DNA of 64,000 bases from an uncultured Maritimibacter sp. (GCA_913063035.1 CAJXYS010000003.1:58765-122764), one strand, 5' to 3'; shown: positions 1-9,074, counted from the first letter of the stretch. A program made the numbers and translations. The notes: generated by a model not told the origin, from the sequence alone.

Positions 1-1024
1 GGGCGCGCGCACCCTGGCGCGTTTCGACCGCGCGGCGGACGAGCTTCGCCGGCAGACGATGGAGGTTCTGCGCATCGCCTTCCTGTCGTCCACCGTGCTC
101 GAGCTTTTCGCAGCGCTTGGCGTGGCGATGGTCGCGGTCTATGTCGGCTTCGCGCTTCTGGGCGAGATCGGCTTCGGCACATGGGGCGCGCCGCTGGGCG
201 TCGGCGCCGGCATCTTCCTGCTGCTGATGGCACCGGATTTCTTCCAGCCGCTCCGCGATCTCGCGGCCGCCTGGCACGACAAGTCCGCCGCCGTCGCGGT
301 CGCCTCAGAGCTTGCCGCGGCCGAGGCCGCCGGGCGACGCAACATCGCGGGACAGGGCGCGGCCGCGGCCCCGCTGGCAGGCCCGGCACGGATCGCCACG
401 CGCGGGGTGGCTTTCGAGACTGCGGTCGGGCATCGCCTGCTCTTCCCCGACCTGGACCTGCCGCCCGGCAGCCGGGTCGCCCTGACCGGGCCGAGCGGTG
501 CCGGCAAGTCGACGCTGCTGGCGCTGCTCGCCGGGTTGGCCGCGCCCGCGTCCGGCCGGATCGAGGTGGCCGGGCAGCCTCTCGGGGCCGATACCGCCGA
601 TGCCTGGCGGACCCGGATCGGCTGGGTGTCCCAGACGCCCCATTTCCTGAACCGCAGCCTTGCAGACAATCTCGCGCTGGCGGGCGGGAACGCCGCGACG
701 GTCGAGCAGGCCCTCGATCTGGCGCAGGCCCGCGCGGTGGTGTCCGCGCTGCCGCGGGGCCGCGCCACGCGGCTCGGTGAAACCGGCGCGGGCGTCTCGG
801 GCGGCGAGGCGCGGCGGCTGACCATCGCCCGCGCCGCGGCCGCGTCCCCCGGGGTGATCCTGGCAGACGAACCGACGGCCGATCTCGACCCCGAGACCGC
901 GCGACTGGTGACGGACGGGCTGATGCGGCTGGCCGACGGCGGCGCGACGCTGATCGTCGCCACCCATGACCCGGACCTCGTGGCGCGCATGGATCGGCAG
1001 ATCGCCCTCGGGGATCCGGCATGA
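1..1024 (+). CDS. cydD: CydD, thiol reductant ABC exporter subunit (3' part, 5' end outside window)
   Basis: This is the C-terminal part of one half of the CydDC heterodimeric ABC exporter, which moves glutathione/cysteine to the periplasm and is needed to assemble cytochrome bd. The reading frame is open from base 2, so the gene starts before the window. Visible are the end of the transmembrane domain and a full nucleotide-binding domain: Walker A GPSGAGKST, signature VSGGEARR, Walker B VILADEPT and the switch histidine ATHDPD. Its TGA overlaps the next ATG (ATGA), so it is translationally coupled to cydC, and cydABX follows. The family assignment rests on this context plus the domain type. 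Confidence 0.9.
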   Translation, partial: GARTLARFDRAADELRRQTMEVLRIAFLSSTVLELFAALGVAMVAVYVGFALLGEIGFGTWGAPLGVGAGIFLLLMAPDFFQPLRDLAAAWHDKSAAVAVASELAAAEAAGRRNIAGQGAAAAPLAGPARIATRGVAFETAVGHRLLFPDLDLPPGSRVALTGPSGAGKSTLLALLAGLAAPASGRIEVAGQPLGADTADAWRTRIGWVSQTPHFLNRSLADNLALAGGNAATVEQALDLAQARAVVSALPRGRATRLGETGAGVSGGEARRLTIARAAAASPGVILADEPTADLDPETARLVTDGLMRLADGGATLIVATHDPDLVARMDRQIALGDPA

Positions 1025-2679
1025 AGCCGCTCTTCGCGCTCCTCCGCGTGATCTGGCAGGGCCAGAGCCGCGCCTTCTGGCGCGGTGCCGCGCTGGCCGC
1101 CGTGGTGCTGATGGCAGGTGTCGGGCTGCTCGGGCTCTCGGGATGGTTCATCACCGCCGCGGGCGCGGCCGGGCTGGCGGGGCTCGGCATCGGATTCGAT
1201 TTCTTCCGCCCCAGCGCCGGGGTGCGGCTCCTGGCCCTCGGGCGGGCCGGGGCGCGCTACGGGGAACGTCTGCTGACCCATGACGCGACGCTCCGCGCGC
1301 TGGCCGGGCTGCGGGTCCATCTGCTCGGCGGCATCATGCGGCTGCCCTATCCGCGTCTGCTGCGGCTGCGCGGCGGGCTGGCGCTCAACCGTCTGACGGC
1401 GGATGTCGATGCGCTGGATGGCATTTCCCTGCGGCTGGTGATCCCGATGGCCTCGGGGGCACTGACCCTCGCGCTTGCCTGGGCGATCCTGGCCTGGCTC
1501 GTCGACCTGGCGGTGTCGACCGCCGTGATCCTGGCGGTCCTCTGCGGAACCGCGGCGACCCTTGCCTGGACCCTGCGCCGGGCCGCGCGCCCGTCGCTGC
1601 GCGCGGAATTGCACATGCAGGCCTTTCGCACCACGCTGATCGATCTTTTCCGCGCACGGGTGGAACTGGCCGTCTTCGGGCAGCTTCAGGCCCAGACCCG
1701 CGCCGCGCTGCTGCGCGAGGCCCGCCAGCGCGCCGCGGCCAACCGCGTCGACAGCATCGACCGGGTTGCGGGCGCCGCCCTGTCCGCCACGGCCACACTG
1801 GCTGCGGCGCTGGCGCTCTTGCTCGGTCTGCGGCTGGCCGAGACCGGGGCGATCACGCCCGCCCAGGCCGCGCTGGCGTTCTTCGCCGCGCTGGCACTGG
1901 CCGAGGTGATCGCCCCGCTGCGCCGGGGGCTGTCGGAGCTCGGGCGGACACTGGTCGCGGCGCGGCGCATCGACCGGGACCTGCGCGACACCGGCCAGCC
2001 CGCGGCGGCCCGCGCTGCACCGGCGCCCCGGGACGACGCGCCGGAACTGGCCTTTGCGAATGTCGCGCTGCGCTATCCGGGCGGCGCGGCGCCGCTCTTC
2101 CGCGATCTCTCGTTCCAGCTTCGTGCGGGCGAGACGGTCGCGCTGACCGGGCCGAGCGGAGGCGGGAAAAGCAGCGCGCTGACCCTTGCCGCAGGGCTGA
2201 TCGCACCGGCGGCGGGCGAGATCCGCCTGCGCGGCGCCCCGCTCACGGCCTGGCCGGAAACCGCGCTGCGCGCGACCGTCGCGTTTCTGCCCCAGCGCAG
2301 CGCCCTGCTGAGCGGGACGGTGCGCGATGCCCTGACCCTGGCCGATCCGAACCTCGACGACGCCGGAGTGCGCGCGCTGCTCGAGACGGTCGCGCTTGAC
2401 GACGTCGTCGCCCGGATGGGCGGGCCGGACGCCCGGCTGGGCGAGGGGGGCGCGGGCCTGTCCGGCGGCGAGGGCCGGCGGCTGGCGCTGGCGCGCGTGC
2501 TGGCCCGGCGCCCGCGCGTTCTGCTGCTGGACGAACCGACCGAGGGCCTCGACGCGGACACGGCGCGCCGGGTGCTGGACGGGCTCCGCAAGGCGCTGCC
2601 CGACGCGGCGATCCTGACCGCCTCGCATCGCGCCGTCGAAATCGACCGGGCGGACCGGGTCCTATCCATGACGCAGTAA
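1021..2679 (+). CDS. cydC: CydC, thiol reductant ABC exporter subunit
   Basis: Second half of the CydDC exporter, 552 aa, with an N-terminal six-helix membrane domain (about residues 15-300) and a C-terminal ATPase. Walker A reads GPSGGGKSS, the signature LSGGEGRR and Walker B VLLLDEPT. It starts at an ATG overlapping the cydD stop. The pair supplies reduced thiols to the periplasm for haem insertion and oxidase maturation. It ends about 25 bp before an FNR-type box and 126 bp before cydA, so cydABX can have its own promoter. Confidence 0.93.
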   Translation: MKPLFALLRVIWQGQSRAFWRGAALAAVVLMAGVGLLGLSGWFITAAGAAGLAGLGIGFDFFRPSAGVRLLALGRAGARYGERLLTHDATLRALAGLRVHLLGGIMRLPYPRLLRLRGGLALNRLTADVDALDGISLRLVIPMASGALTLALAWAILAWLVDLAVSTAVILAVLCGTAATLAWTLRRAARPSLRAELHMQAFRTTLIDLFRARVELAVFGQLQAQTRAALLREARQRAAANRVDSIDRVAGAALSATATLAAALALLLGLRLAETGAITPAQAALAFFAALALAEVIAPLRRGLSELGRTLVAARRIDRDLRDTGQPAAARAAPAPRDDAPELAFANVALRYPGGAAPLFRDLSFQLRAGETVALTGPSGGGKSSALTLAAGLIAPAAGEIRLRGAPLTAWPETALRATVAFLPQRSALLSGTVRDALTLADPNLDDAGVRALLETVALDDVVARMGGPDARLGEGGAGLSGGEGRRLALARVLARRPRVLLLDEPTEGLDADTARRVLDGLRKALPDAAILTASHRAVEIDRADRVLSMTQ

Positions 2680-2703
2680 ATATATATCGGATATGCTACT
2701 TAT

Positions 2704-2717
2704 TTGATCTGAGTCAA
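2704..2717. promoter_or_regulatory. FNR/FnrL-type box upstream of cydA
   Basis: TTGATCTGAGTCAA matches the FNR-family half-sites TTGAT and (A/G)TCAA with a 4-bp spacer; the GTCAA right half is common in Rhodobacterales FnrL sites. It lies in an AT-rich stretch 88 bp before the cydA ATG. Oxygen-responsive control of the bd oxidase is inferred from the site. Confidence 0.8.
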
Positions 2718-2805
2718 AGCCGCCACGCCCGCTTTGATCCAGAACGACGCCGAACCGACATCTCGGAGTCATCTTTTCTCCGGGCAGGAGCGAAGGAGCC
2801 AATCC

Positions 2806-4407
2806 ATGGAACTGGACGTCGTAGAGCTGTCCCGCCTGCAATTCGCGATGACGGCGATGTACCATTTCCTCTTCGTGCCGCTGACGCTGGGTCTGTCGAT
2901 CCTCGTCGCGATCATGGAGACGGTCTACGTCATGACCAACCGCCCCATCTGGCGGCAGATGACGAAATTCTGGGGCACGCTGTTCGGGATCAACTTCGTG
3001 CTGGGCGTGGCCACCGGCATCACCATGGAGTTCCAGTTCGGCATGAACTGGAGCTACTACAGCCACTACGTGGGCGATATCTTCGGCGCGCCGCTGGCGA
3101 TCGAGGGGCTGATGGCCTTCTTCCTCGAGGCGACCTTCGTGGGGCTGTTCTTCTTCGGCTGGGACAAGCTCAGCAAGGTCGCCCACATGATCGTGGCCTG
3201 GCTGGTCGCGATCGGCTCGAACTTCTCGGCGCTCTGGATCCTGATTGCCAATGGCTGGATGCAGAACCCGGTGGGGGCGGAGTTCAACCCCGTCACCATG
3301 CGCATGGAGATGACGAGCTTCTTCGACGTCATGTTCAACGAGGTGGCGCAGGCGAAGTTCGTGCACACCGTCTCGGCGGGCTACGTCACCGCGGCGGTCT
3401 TCGTGCTGGGCGTCTCGGCCTGGTACCTGCTGAAGAACCGCCACGTGGAACTCGCCCGCCGCTCCATCGCGGTGGCCGCCAGCTTCGGGCTGGCCGCGGC
3501 GCTGTCGGTGGTGGTGCTGGGCGACGAGTCGGGCTACTCCGCCACCCATACCCAGAAGATGAAGCTCGCCTCGATCGAGGCGATGTGGGAGACCCACGAC
3601 GCGCCCGCGCCCTTCACCCTGGTCGGCCTGCCCGACAAGGAAAACCGCGAGACCCACTACGCCATCGAGGTGCCCTACGCGATGGGCCTGATCGGCACGC
3701 GCTCGCTGACGCAGGAGATGCCCGGCATCAACGATCTCGTCGCCGAGGCCGAGGAACGCATCCGGTCGGGCCAGATCGCCTATGACGCGCTGATGGACAT
3801 CCGCGCCGCCAAGGGCGACGCGGCGCCCGAGGCCACCGCGCGCTTCGAGGCGCACAGCGACGATCTTGGGTTCGCGCTGCTTCTGAAGCGCTATGTCGAG
3901 GATCCGCGCGCGGCCACCGACGAGCAGATCGCCATGGCGGCCGAGGACACCATCCCGGGGGTCTTCCCGCTGTTCTGGGCGTTCCGCATCATGGTCGCGC
4001 TCGGCTTCTCCTTCATCGCGGTGATGGCGTATTTCTTCTACCGCGCCTCGTTCCGGGGAATGGATTTCCCGCGCCCGGCGCTCTGGTTTGCCGTCTTCAT
4101 CATCCCCACGCCCTGGATCGCGGCCGAGCTTGGCTGGTTCGTGGCCGAATACGGCCGCCAGCCCTGGACCGTGGACGGGGTGCTGCCGACCGCGCTCTCG
4201 GTCAGCCAGCTCTCGATCACGCAGGTCGCTTTGACGCTGGCCGGTTTCGTGGCCTTCTACTCGGTGCTGTTCGTCATCGAGATGGGGCTGATGATCAAGT
4301 TCATCCGCAAGGGTCCCTACCAGGACGTCGAGCTGGTCGAAGACTGGTTCCGGCGCCACGACCGCCCGGCGGCGGCGCACGGGTCCGTTGCCCATCCTGC
4401 GGAGTAA
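2806..4407 (+). CDS. cydA: Cytochrome bd ubiquinol oxidase subunit I
   Basis: CydA, 533 aa, is the quinol-oxidising, haem-carrying subunit of the high-affinity terminal oxidase in the cytoplasmic membrane. I chose the ATG at 2806 because AAGGAG sits 8 bases upstream; an earlier in-frame start at 2734 would add 24 residues not typical of the family. His20 matches the haem b595 ligand, GDESGY lies in the Q-loop region, and the WIAAELGW...GRQPW block near residues 430-450 carries conserved quinol-site residues. About nine membrane helices are predicted by eye. cydB follows after 5 bases. Confidence 0.97.
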   Translation: MELDVVELSRLQFAMTAMYHFLFVPLTLGLSILVAIMETVYVMTNRPIWRQMTKFWGTLFGINFVLGVATGITMEFQFGMNWSYYSHYVGDIFGAPLAIEGLMAFFLEATFVGLFFFGWDKLSKVAHMIVAWLVAIGSNFSALWILIANGWMQNPVGAEFNPVTMRMEMTSFFDVMFNEVAQAKFVHTVSAGYVTAAVFVLGVSAWYLLKNRHVELARRSIAVAASFGLAAALSVVVLGDESGYSATHTQKMKLASIEAMWETHDAPAPFTLVGLPDKENRETHYAIEVPYAMGLIGTRSLTQEMPGINDLVAEAEERIRSGQIAYDALMDIRAAKGDAAPEATARFEAHSDDLGFALLLKRYVEDPRAATDEQIAMAAEDTIPGVFPLFWAFRIMVALGFSFIAVMAYFFYRASFRGMDFPRPALWFAVFIIPTPWIAAELGWFVAEYGRQPWTVDGVLPTALSVSQLSITQVALTLAGFVAFYSVLFVIEMGLMIKFIRKGPYQDVELVEDWFRRHDRPAAAHGSVAHPAE

Positions 4408-4412
4408 TCGAC

Positions 4413-5561
4413 ATGATCCTGCATGAATTCCTGAGCTTCGAGATCCTGCGCGTCATCTGGTGGCTGCTGCTGGGCGTTCTCCTGATCGGCTTCGCGCTGA
4501 CCGACGGCTTCGACCTGGGCGTGGGCACGCTGCTGCCCTTCGTCGCCAGGACCGATGTCGAACGCCGGATCGTGATCAACACGGTCGGTCCCGTCTGGGA
4601 AGGCAACCAGGTCTGGTTCATCCTCGGGGGCGGCGCGATCTTCGCGGCCTGGCCACCGCTCTACGCGGTCAGCTTCTCGGGCTTCTACATCGCCATGTTC
4701 CTGATCCTCGCGGCGCTGATCCTGCGCCCCGTGGGCTTCAAGTACCGCTCCAAGCGCGACAGCGCGGCCTGGCGCAGCGCGTGGGACTGGGCGCTCTTCG
4801 TCGGCGGCTTCGTGCCGGCGCTGGTCTTCGGCGTCGCGATGGGCAACGTCCTGCAGGGCGTGCCCTTCCGCCTGAACGACGACCTGATGACCGTCTACGA
4901 CGGCGGCTTCTTCGGGCTGCTGAACCCCTTCGCCCTGCTTGCCGGTGTCGTGTCGGTGGCGATGCTGGTCATGCATGGCGGCAACTGGCTGGCGCTGAAA
5001 TCGGAGGGCGTCGTCGCCGAGCGCGCCAAGCGCTATGCCGCGACCGCCGCGCTGGTCACCGTCGCCGGCTTCGTGCTGGCGGGGCTCTGGCTGGCCGTGG
5101 GGGTCGATGGCTATGCCCTGGCCGATCCGGCCGCGACCGGGGGGCCGTCCAACCCGCTGCTGTCCGAGATCCGCCATGGCGGCAGCTGGCTCGCGGCCTA
5201 CGGGGCGCGGCCGTGGATCGCCGTGGCGCCGATCCTGGGCATCGGGGGCGCGCTGCTGGCCTACCGCCAGGTGCACCGGAACCGGGAGGTGCTGACGCTG
5301 ATGGGCTCGTCGCTCTCGATCCTGGGCATCATCGCGACGGTGGGCCTGACGATGTTCCCCGTCATCCTGCCCTCCAGCATCCAGCCCGACGCCTCGCTGA
5401 CGGTGTGGGACAGCTCGTCTTCGCACCTGACGCTCTTCGTGATGCTGGTCTCGACGGTGATCTTCATGCCGTTGATCCTTCTTTACACCGCCTGGGTCTA
5501 CAAGGTGCTCTGGGGGAAGGTCACCGAGAACGACGTCACCGACTCCGACCACGCCTACTGA
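4413..5561 (+). CDS. cydB: Cytochrome bd ubiquinol oxidase subunit II
   Basis: CydB, 382 aa, a multi-helix membrane partner of CydA that stabilises the haems. The N-terminus with ..LIGFALTDGFDLGVG.. is the family hallmark, followed by NTVGPVWEGNQVW. Length is normal for the family. It starts 5 bp after the cydA stop and is followed 15 bp later by the small cydX gene, giving a cydABX operon. Confidence 0.97.
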   Translation: MILHEFLSFEILRVIWWLLLGVLLIGFALTDGFDLGVGTLLPFVARTDVERRIVINTVGPVWEGNQVWFILGGGAIFAAWPPLYAVSFSGFYIAMFLILAALILRPVGFKYRSKRDSAAWRSAWDWALFVGGFVPALVFGVAMGNVLQGVPFRLNDDLMTVYDGGFFGLLNPFALLAGVVSVAMLVMHGGNWLALKSEGVVAERAKRYAATAALVTVAGFVLAGLWLAVGVDGYALADPAATGGPSNPLLSEIRHGGSWLAAYGARPWIAVAPILGIGGALLAYRQVHRNREVLTLMGSSLSILGIIATVGLTMFPVILPSSIQPDASLTVWDSSSSHLTLFVMLVSTVIFMPLILLYTAWVYKVLWGKVTENDVTDSDHAY

Positions 5562-5576
5562 AAAAGGAGCGCACGC

Positions 5577-5711
5577 ATGTGGTATTTCGCCTGGATCCTG
5601 GGGCTCCCGCTCGCCGCGCTGTTCGCGGTCGTCAACGCCATGTGGCTGGAGCTGCAGCAGGACAACGCCCGGATGGAGGAAGACAACACCAACGGCCCGG
5701 CCAAGGGCTAA
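5577..5711 (+). CDS. cydX: CydX-like small subunit of cytochrome bd
   Basis: A 44-aa ORF that begins MWYFAWILG, the usual CydX opening, and has a single transmembrane helix (about residues 3-23) followed by a short charged tail ending in GPAKG. AAAAGGAG precedes the ATG by 8 bases. CydX proteins bind CydA and are needed for stable oxidase activity. The position directly after cydB is standard. It is short enough to be missed by automated gene callers. Confidence 0.93.
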   Translation: MWYFAWILGLPLAALFAVVNAMWLELQQDNARMEEDNTNGPAKG

Positions 5712-5733
5712 CCGCGAGGAGGAGGATCCCGCA

Positions 5734-7035
5734 ATGCAGACCAACAGACGCCAGTTCCTGGGGCTTGCCGCCAGCGGTGCCGCGCTGGCCGCCGCCGGCA
5801 CGGGAAGCGCCCGGGCCGCCAGGGTGCCGACGAACGCGCGGATCGTGATCCTGGGCGCCGGCGCCGCCGGGTCGGCGCTTGCCAACCAGCTGAACGATGC
5901 GCTCGACGGCGCGAAGATCACCATCGTCGACGCACGCAAGCGCCATCTCTACCAACCCGGCTTCACCCTGATCGGCGCCGGGCTGAAACCCGCCGGCTAC
6001 TCGGTCTCGACCACGGCGGAATGGCTGCCGAGCGCGGCCGAGTGGATCGAGGAAGCCGCCGCGGAAATCGACCCCGAGGCCCGGACCGTCACCACGACCG
6101 GCGGCACCACGATCGCCTATGACTACCTGATGGTCGCCACCGGGCTGAAGCTCGACTGGGACGCGATCGAGGGTTTCTCGCTCGACCTCGTGGGCAAGGA
6201 CGGCGTGGGCGCGGTCTATGCCGGCCCGGACTACGCCGCGAAGACCTGGCAGGCGATGGACCGCTTCACCGAGGAAGGCGGCGAAGGACTGTTCTTTCGC
6301 CCCGCGACCGAGATGAAATGCGCCGGCGCGCCGCTCAAATACACCTTCCTGACGGATGACTATGCCCGCAAGAAAGGCACCCGCGGCAAGACGAACATCA
6401 CCTATGCCGCGCATTCCGGCAGCCTCTTCGGCGTGCCCATCGTCAACGAGAAGGTCCGGATGCTCTATGACGACCGCGGCTTCGAGACGGTCTACAACCA
6501 CGTGATGAAGGCCATCGACCCGGGCAGGAAGACGGTCACCTTCGAAACCCCCGAGGGCGAGGCCGAACTGCCCTATGACTTCACCAACGTGATTCCCCCG
6601 ATGCGGGCGCCGGACGTGATCCGCAACTCGCCCCTGCCCTGGGCCGACCGGTGGACCGACCAGGGATGGGTCGAGGTCGACCCCCACACCATGCGCCACA
6701 CCCGTTTCCCGGAAATCTTCGCGGTGGGCGACGTGGCCGGGGTGCCCAAGGGCAAGACCGCGGCCAGCGTGAAATGGCAGGTGCCCGTGGCGGTCGACCA
6801 GCTCGTCTCCGACATCGCGGGGCGCGACGCCACCGAGACCTATAACGGCTACACGTCCTGCCCGCTGATCACGCGCGTGGGGCGGGCGATGCTGATCGAG
6901 TTCGACTACAACAACGATCTCGTGCCGTCCTTCCCGGGCATCATCGCGCCCCTGGAAGAGCTTTGGATATCCTGGCTGATGAAAGAGATCGCGCTGAAGG
7001 CGACCTATAACGCCATGCTGCGCGGCCGCGCCTGA
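5734..7035 (+). CDS. Sulfide:quinone oxidoreductase-like flavoprotein with Tat signal
   Basis: 433 aa. The N-terminus carries a twin-arginine signal (R5-R6-Q-F-L) and a hydrophobic run ending near residue 29, so the enzyme should face the periplasm. A Rossmann FAD motif GAGAAG lies at residues 41-46, and FAVGDVAG at 329-336 contacts FAD. Only two cysteines occur, C196 in KCAGAPLK and C376 in TSCPL; both are positions used by SQR/flavocytochrome c sulfide dehydrogenases. The third cysteine of type I bacterial SQR is absent, which resembles the two-cysteine SQOR type. A strong purine-rich RBS (GAGGAGGAGGA) precedes the ATG. Likely role: oxidise sulfide and pass electrons to quinone, beside the cytochrome bd genes. 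Confidence 0.82.
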   Translation: MQTNRRQFLGLAASGAALAAAGTGSARAARVPTNARIVILGAGAAGSALANQLNDALDGAKITIVDARKRHLYQPGFTLIGAGLKPAGYSVSTTAEWLPSAAEWIEEAAAEIDPEARTVTTTGGTTIAYDYLMVATGLKLDWDAIEGFSLDLVGKDGVGAVYAGPDYAAKTWQAMDRFTEEGGEGLFFRPATEMKCAGAPLKYTFLTDDYARKKGTRGKTNITYAAHSGSLFGVPIVNEKVRMLYDDRGFETVYNHVMKAIDPGRKTVTFETPEGEAELPYDFTNVIPPMRAPDVIRNSPLPWADRWTDQGWVEVDPHTMRHTRFPEIFAVGDVAGVPKGKTAASVKWQVPVAVDQLVSDIAGRDATETYNGYTSCPLITRVGRAMLIEFDYNNDLVPSFPGIIAPLEELWISWLMKEIALKATYNAMLRGRA

Positions 7036-7050
7036 GGAGGAGCAAGACCC

Positions 7051-7407
7051 ATGAAAGACCTGACTTTCGGCACCCTGATCGCCGTCTTCGAGGAAATCTT
7101 CGGCCCCTGGCTCTTCTGGGTCATGGCCGTCGTGGCCCTGCTCGTCGGGCTCGCCTTCATCTACGTCGTCATCCGCGACCGCGGGCTCGAAAGCCGCCCC
7201 TTCCTGCGCGCCGAGCTTTCGGCGCCCATCGGGGCCGTCGCGGCGGTGGCCTTCGTCTTTTTCATGACGAAATCGGGCCTGCGCGACATGGGCGGCCCCA
7301 TCGACGTCATCGTGATGCTCGCGATCGCGGCCGCCGGTGCCGTCGGGCTGACCATCCTCGTCTACGTCGTCCAGGAGATGTTCCTGAACAAGAACACCGG
7401 TGAGTGA
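7051..7407 (+). CDS. Small inner-membrane protein of unknown function in the SQR operon
   Basis: 118 aa with three hydrophobic segments (about residues 20-42, 55-72 and 85-108) and no catalytic motif that I recognise. An AGGAGGAGC RBS precedes the ATG. It sits 15 bp after the SQR-like gene and the following anion-channel gene starts at or just after its stop, so the three are probably co-expressed. It may belong to a Rhodobacterales DUF family, but I cannot name it with confidence. A membrane partner of the oxidoreductase or of the channel is possible. Confidence 0.65.
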   Translation: MKDLTFGTLIAVFEEIFGPWLFWVMAVVALLVGLAFIYVVIRDRGLESRPFLRAELSAPIGAVAAVAFVFFMTKSGLRDMGGPIDVIVMLAIAAAGAVGLTILVYVVQEMFLNKNTGE

Positions 7408-7411
7408 CCCG

Positions 7412-8395
7412 ATGACATCCCGCGAAGCGGCCGACGCCGAGGGGGCGGCGCTGCGCCTGCCCAACTACCCGATCACCTTTTTCGCCACGGTGATGGGAAT
7501 GCTGGGGCTGACCCTGGCGCTGCACGCGGCCGAGCAGGCCTACGGGCTGGCGGCCGGCGCCTCGCGGCTGGCGCTGGCGGTGTCGGTCGCGCTCCTGCTT
7601 GCCGTGGCGGCGGGCTACGCGCTCAAGGCGGTGCGATATCCGCACGAGGTCCAGGCGGAATGGAACCACCCGGTGCGCATCGCCTTCTTCCCGACGATCT
7701 CGATCTCGCTGCTGCTCCTGTCGGTGGCCACGCTGGGGGCCTGGCCCGGTGTCGCGCGGCCGCTCTGGCTGGTGGGCACGGCGCTGCAGGGGGCCTTGAC
7801 GCTCAGCGTGATCGCCAACTGGATCGGGCATCGCCCCTTCCAGCCGCAGCATCTCAGCCCGGCCTGGTTCATCCCCGCCGTCGGCAACGTGATCGTGCCG
7901 GTGGCCGGCGCGCCCCTCGGCCATGTCGAGCTGTCCTGGCTCTTCTTCTCGCTCGGGCTGGTCTTCTGGCTGGTGCTGCTGACGCTGGTGATGAACCGGC
8001 TGATCTTTCACGATCCGCTGCCGGGCAAGCTGCAGCCGACGCTGGTGATCCTTATCGCGCCGCCGGCGGTGGCCTTCCTCGCCTATCTGCGGCTCGAGGA
8101 TCAGATCGACGCCTTCGCGCGCATCCTGCTCAACACGGGATACGTCTTCTTCGCCATCGTCGCGACGCAGGCGCGCAAGCTGCCGCGGCTGCCCTTCGCG
8201 CTGTCATGGTGGGCGCTGTCCTTCCCGATGGCGGCGCTGACCATCGCCAGTTTCGCCTTCGCCGCCGCGACCGGCTCGGCGGCGCACCTGGCGATCGGGA
8301 CGGCGCTGCTGGCGATCCTGGCGGCGATCATGGCCATGCTCGTCCTGCGCACGGTGCTGGCGATCCGGCGCCGCGAGATCTGCCAGCCCGAGTGA
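7412..8395 (+). CDS. SLAC1/TehA/Ssu1-type anion channel family protein
   Basis: 327 aa with about ten membrane helices and the family features LPNYPITFFATVMG at the start, WNHPVRIAFFP and NWIGHRPFQPQHLSPAWFIPAVGN. The family contains plant SLAC1 anion channels, bacterial TehA and the yeast sulfite exporter Ssu1. I prefer the ATG at 7412, preceded by GGTGAG; a GTG at 7400 overlapping the previous gene is the alternative. Its place after an SQR-like gene suggests export of sulfite or another sulfur anion; this is inference. Its TGA is directly followed by the converging mnhG stop (TGATCA). Confidence 0.8.
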   Translation: MTSREAADAEGAALRLPNYPITFFATVMGMLGLTLALHAAEQAYGLAAGASRLALAVSVALLLAVAAGYALKAVRYPHEVQAEWNHPVRIAFFPTISISLLLLSVATLGAWPGVARPLWLVGTALQGALTLSVIANWIGHRPFQPQHLSPAWFIPAVGNVIVPVAGAPLGHVELSWLFFSLGLVFWLVLLTLVMNRLIFHDPLPGKLQPTLVILIAPPAVAFLAYLRLEDQIDAFARILLNTGYVFFAIVATQARKLPRLPFALSWWALSFPMAALTIASFAFAAATGSAAHLAIGTALLAILAAIMAMLVLRTVLAIRRREICQPE

Positions 8396-8797
8396 TCAGG
8401 CCCGGGGGCCGCCGGTGTCCTTGTCGACCTGCCCGCCGGCCGAATCCACGTCATGGACGGCCCAGCCCCGGTCGGCGCCCGCCTCGGGCAGCTCCTCCGG
8501 CGCGACATGCCGGTGAATATGCGCCTTGGCGATGAAATGCGCGACGATCGGGGCGGTCAGGAACAGGAAGATCGTGATCAGCAGTTCATGGAACGACCCG
8601 TCGCCTTCCAGGAGCCAGGCATGGATCATGGAGGCGATCAGCACGCCGCCGACGCCCAGGGTCGTCGCCTTGGTCGGCGCATGCAGGCGCGACATCGGAT
8701 CCCCCAGCTTGATCAGCCCGTAGGATCCCACCAGCCCGAAAATGCCCCCGAAGACGAGGAAGAAGGCGACGGCGATTTCTGCGATCTGGCTCAGCAT
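8396..8797 (-). CDS. mnhG: Na+/H+ antiporter subunit G
   Basis: MnhG/MrpG subunit, 133 aa, last gene of a six-gene Mrp-type cation/proton antiporter operon. Three membrane helices are visible, with the family stretch SYGLIKLGDPMSRLHAPTKATTLGVGG. The start at 8797 gives a normal N-terminus (MLSQIAEIAV) 7 bp after mnhF. A charged C-terminal tail of about 30 residues extends beyond the membrane part. Confidence 0.93.
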   Translation of the reverse strand: MLSQIAEIAVAFFLVFGGIFGLVGSYGLIKLGDPMSRLHAPTKATTLGVGGVLIASMIHAWLLEGDGSFHELLITIFLFLTAPIVAHFIAKAHIHRHVAPEELPEAGADRGWAVHDVDSAGGQVDKDTGGPRA

Positions 8798-8804
8798 CTC
8801 CGCC

Positions 8805-9074
8805 TCATTCGATGATGTTGCCGCGCAGCATGAAGCGCGCATAGGCCACGGTGGAGACAAACCCGAGCATCGCGAAGATCATCGAGGCCTCGAAATAGAC
8901 CTCGGTTCCGGCCTTGACCCCGTAGAGGATCAGCAGCGCGATCGCGTTGATGACCATGGTGTCCAGCGCCAGCACGCGATCGCCCACCCCCGGCGCGTAG
9001 ACCACGCGCCAGAGATTGAGAAGGATCGCCAGCCCGAAACAGCCGAACGCGAATGTAAGCGCGGCGTCGATCAT
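8805..9074 (-). CDS. mnhF: Na+/H+ antiporter subunit F
   Basis: MnhF/MrpF, 89 aa, three membrane helices, with the conserved GDRVLALDTM segment. I chose the ATG at 9074, which overlaps the end of mnhE by 4 bp (ATGA); a longer ORF reading upstream gives non-homologous arginine/proline-rich sequence. Confidence 0.93.
   Translation of the reverse strand: MIDAALTFAFGCFGLAILLNLWRVVYAPGVGDRVLALDTMVINAIALLILYGVKAGTEVYFEASMIFAMLGFVSTVAYARFMLRGNIIE

Noticed and set aside
139..2628. An 829-aa minus-strand frame opposite cydD and cydC
   Set aside because: It is the arginine/glutamine/proline-rich shadow of two clear genes in GC-rich DNA, with no ribosome-binding site or domain.
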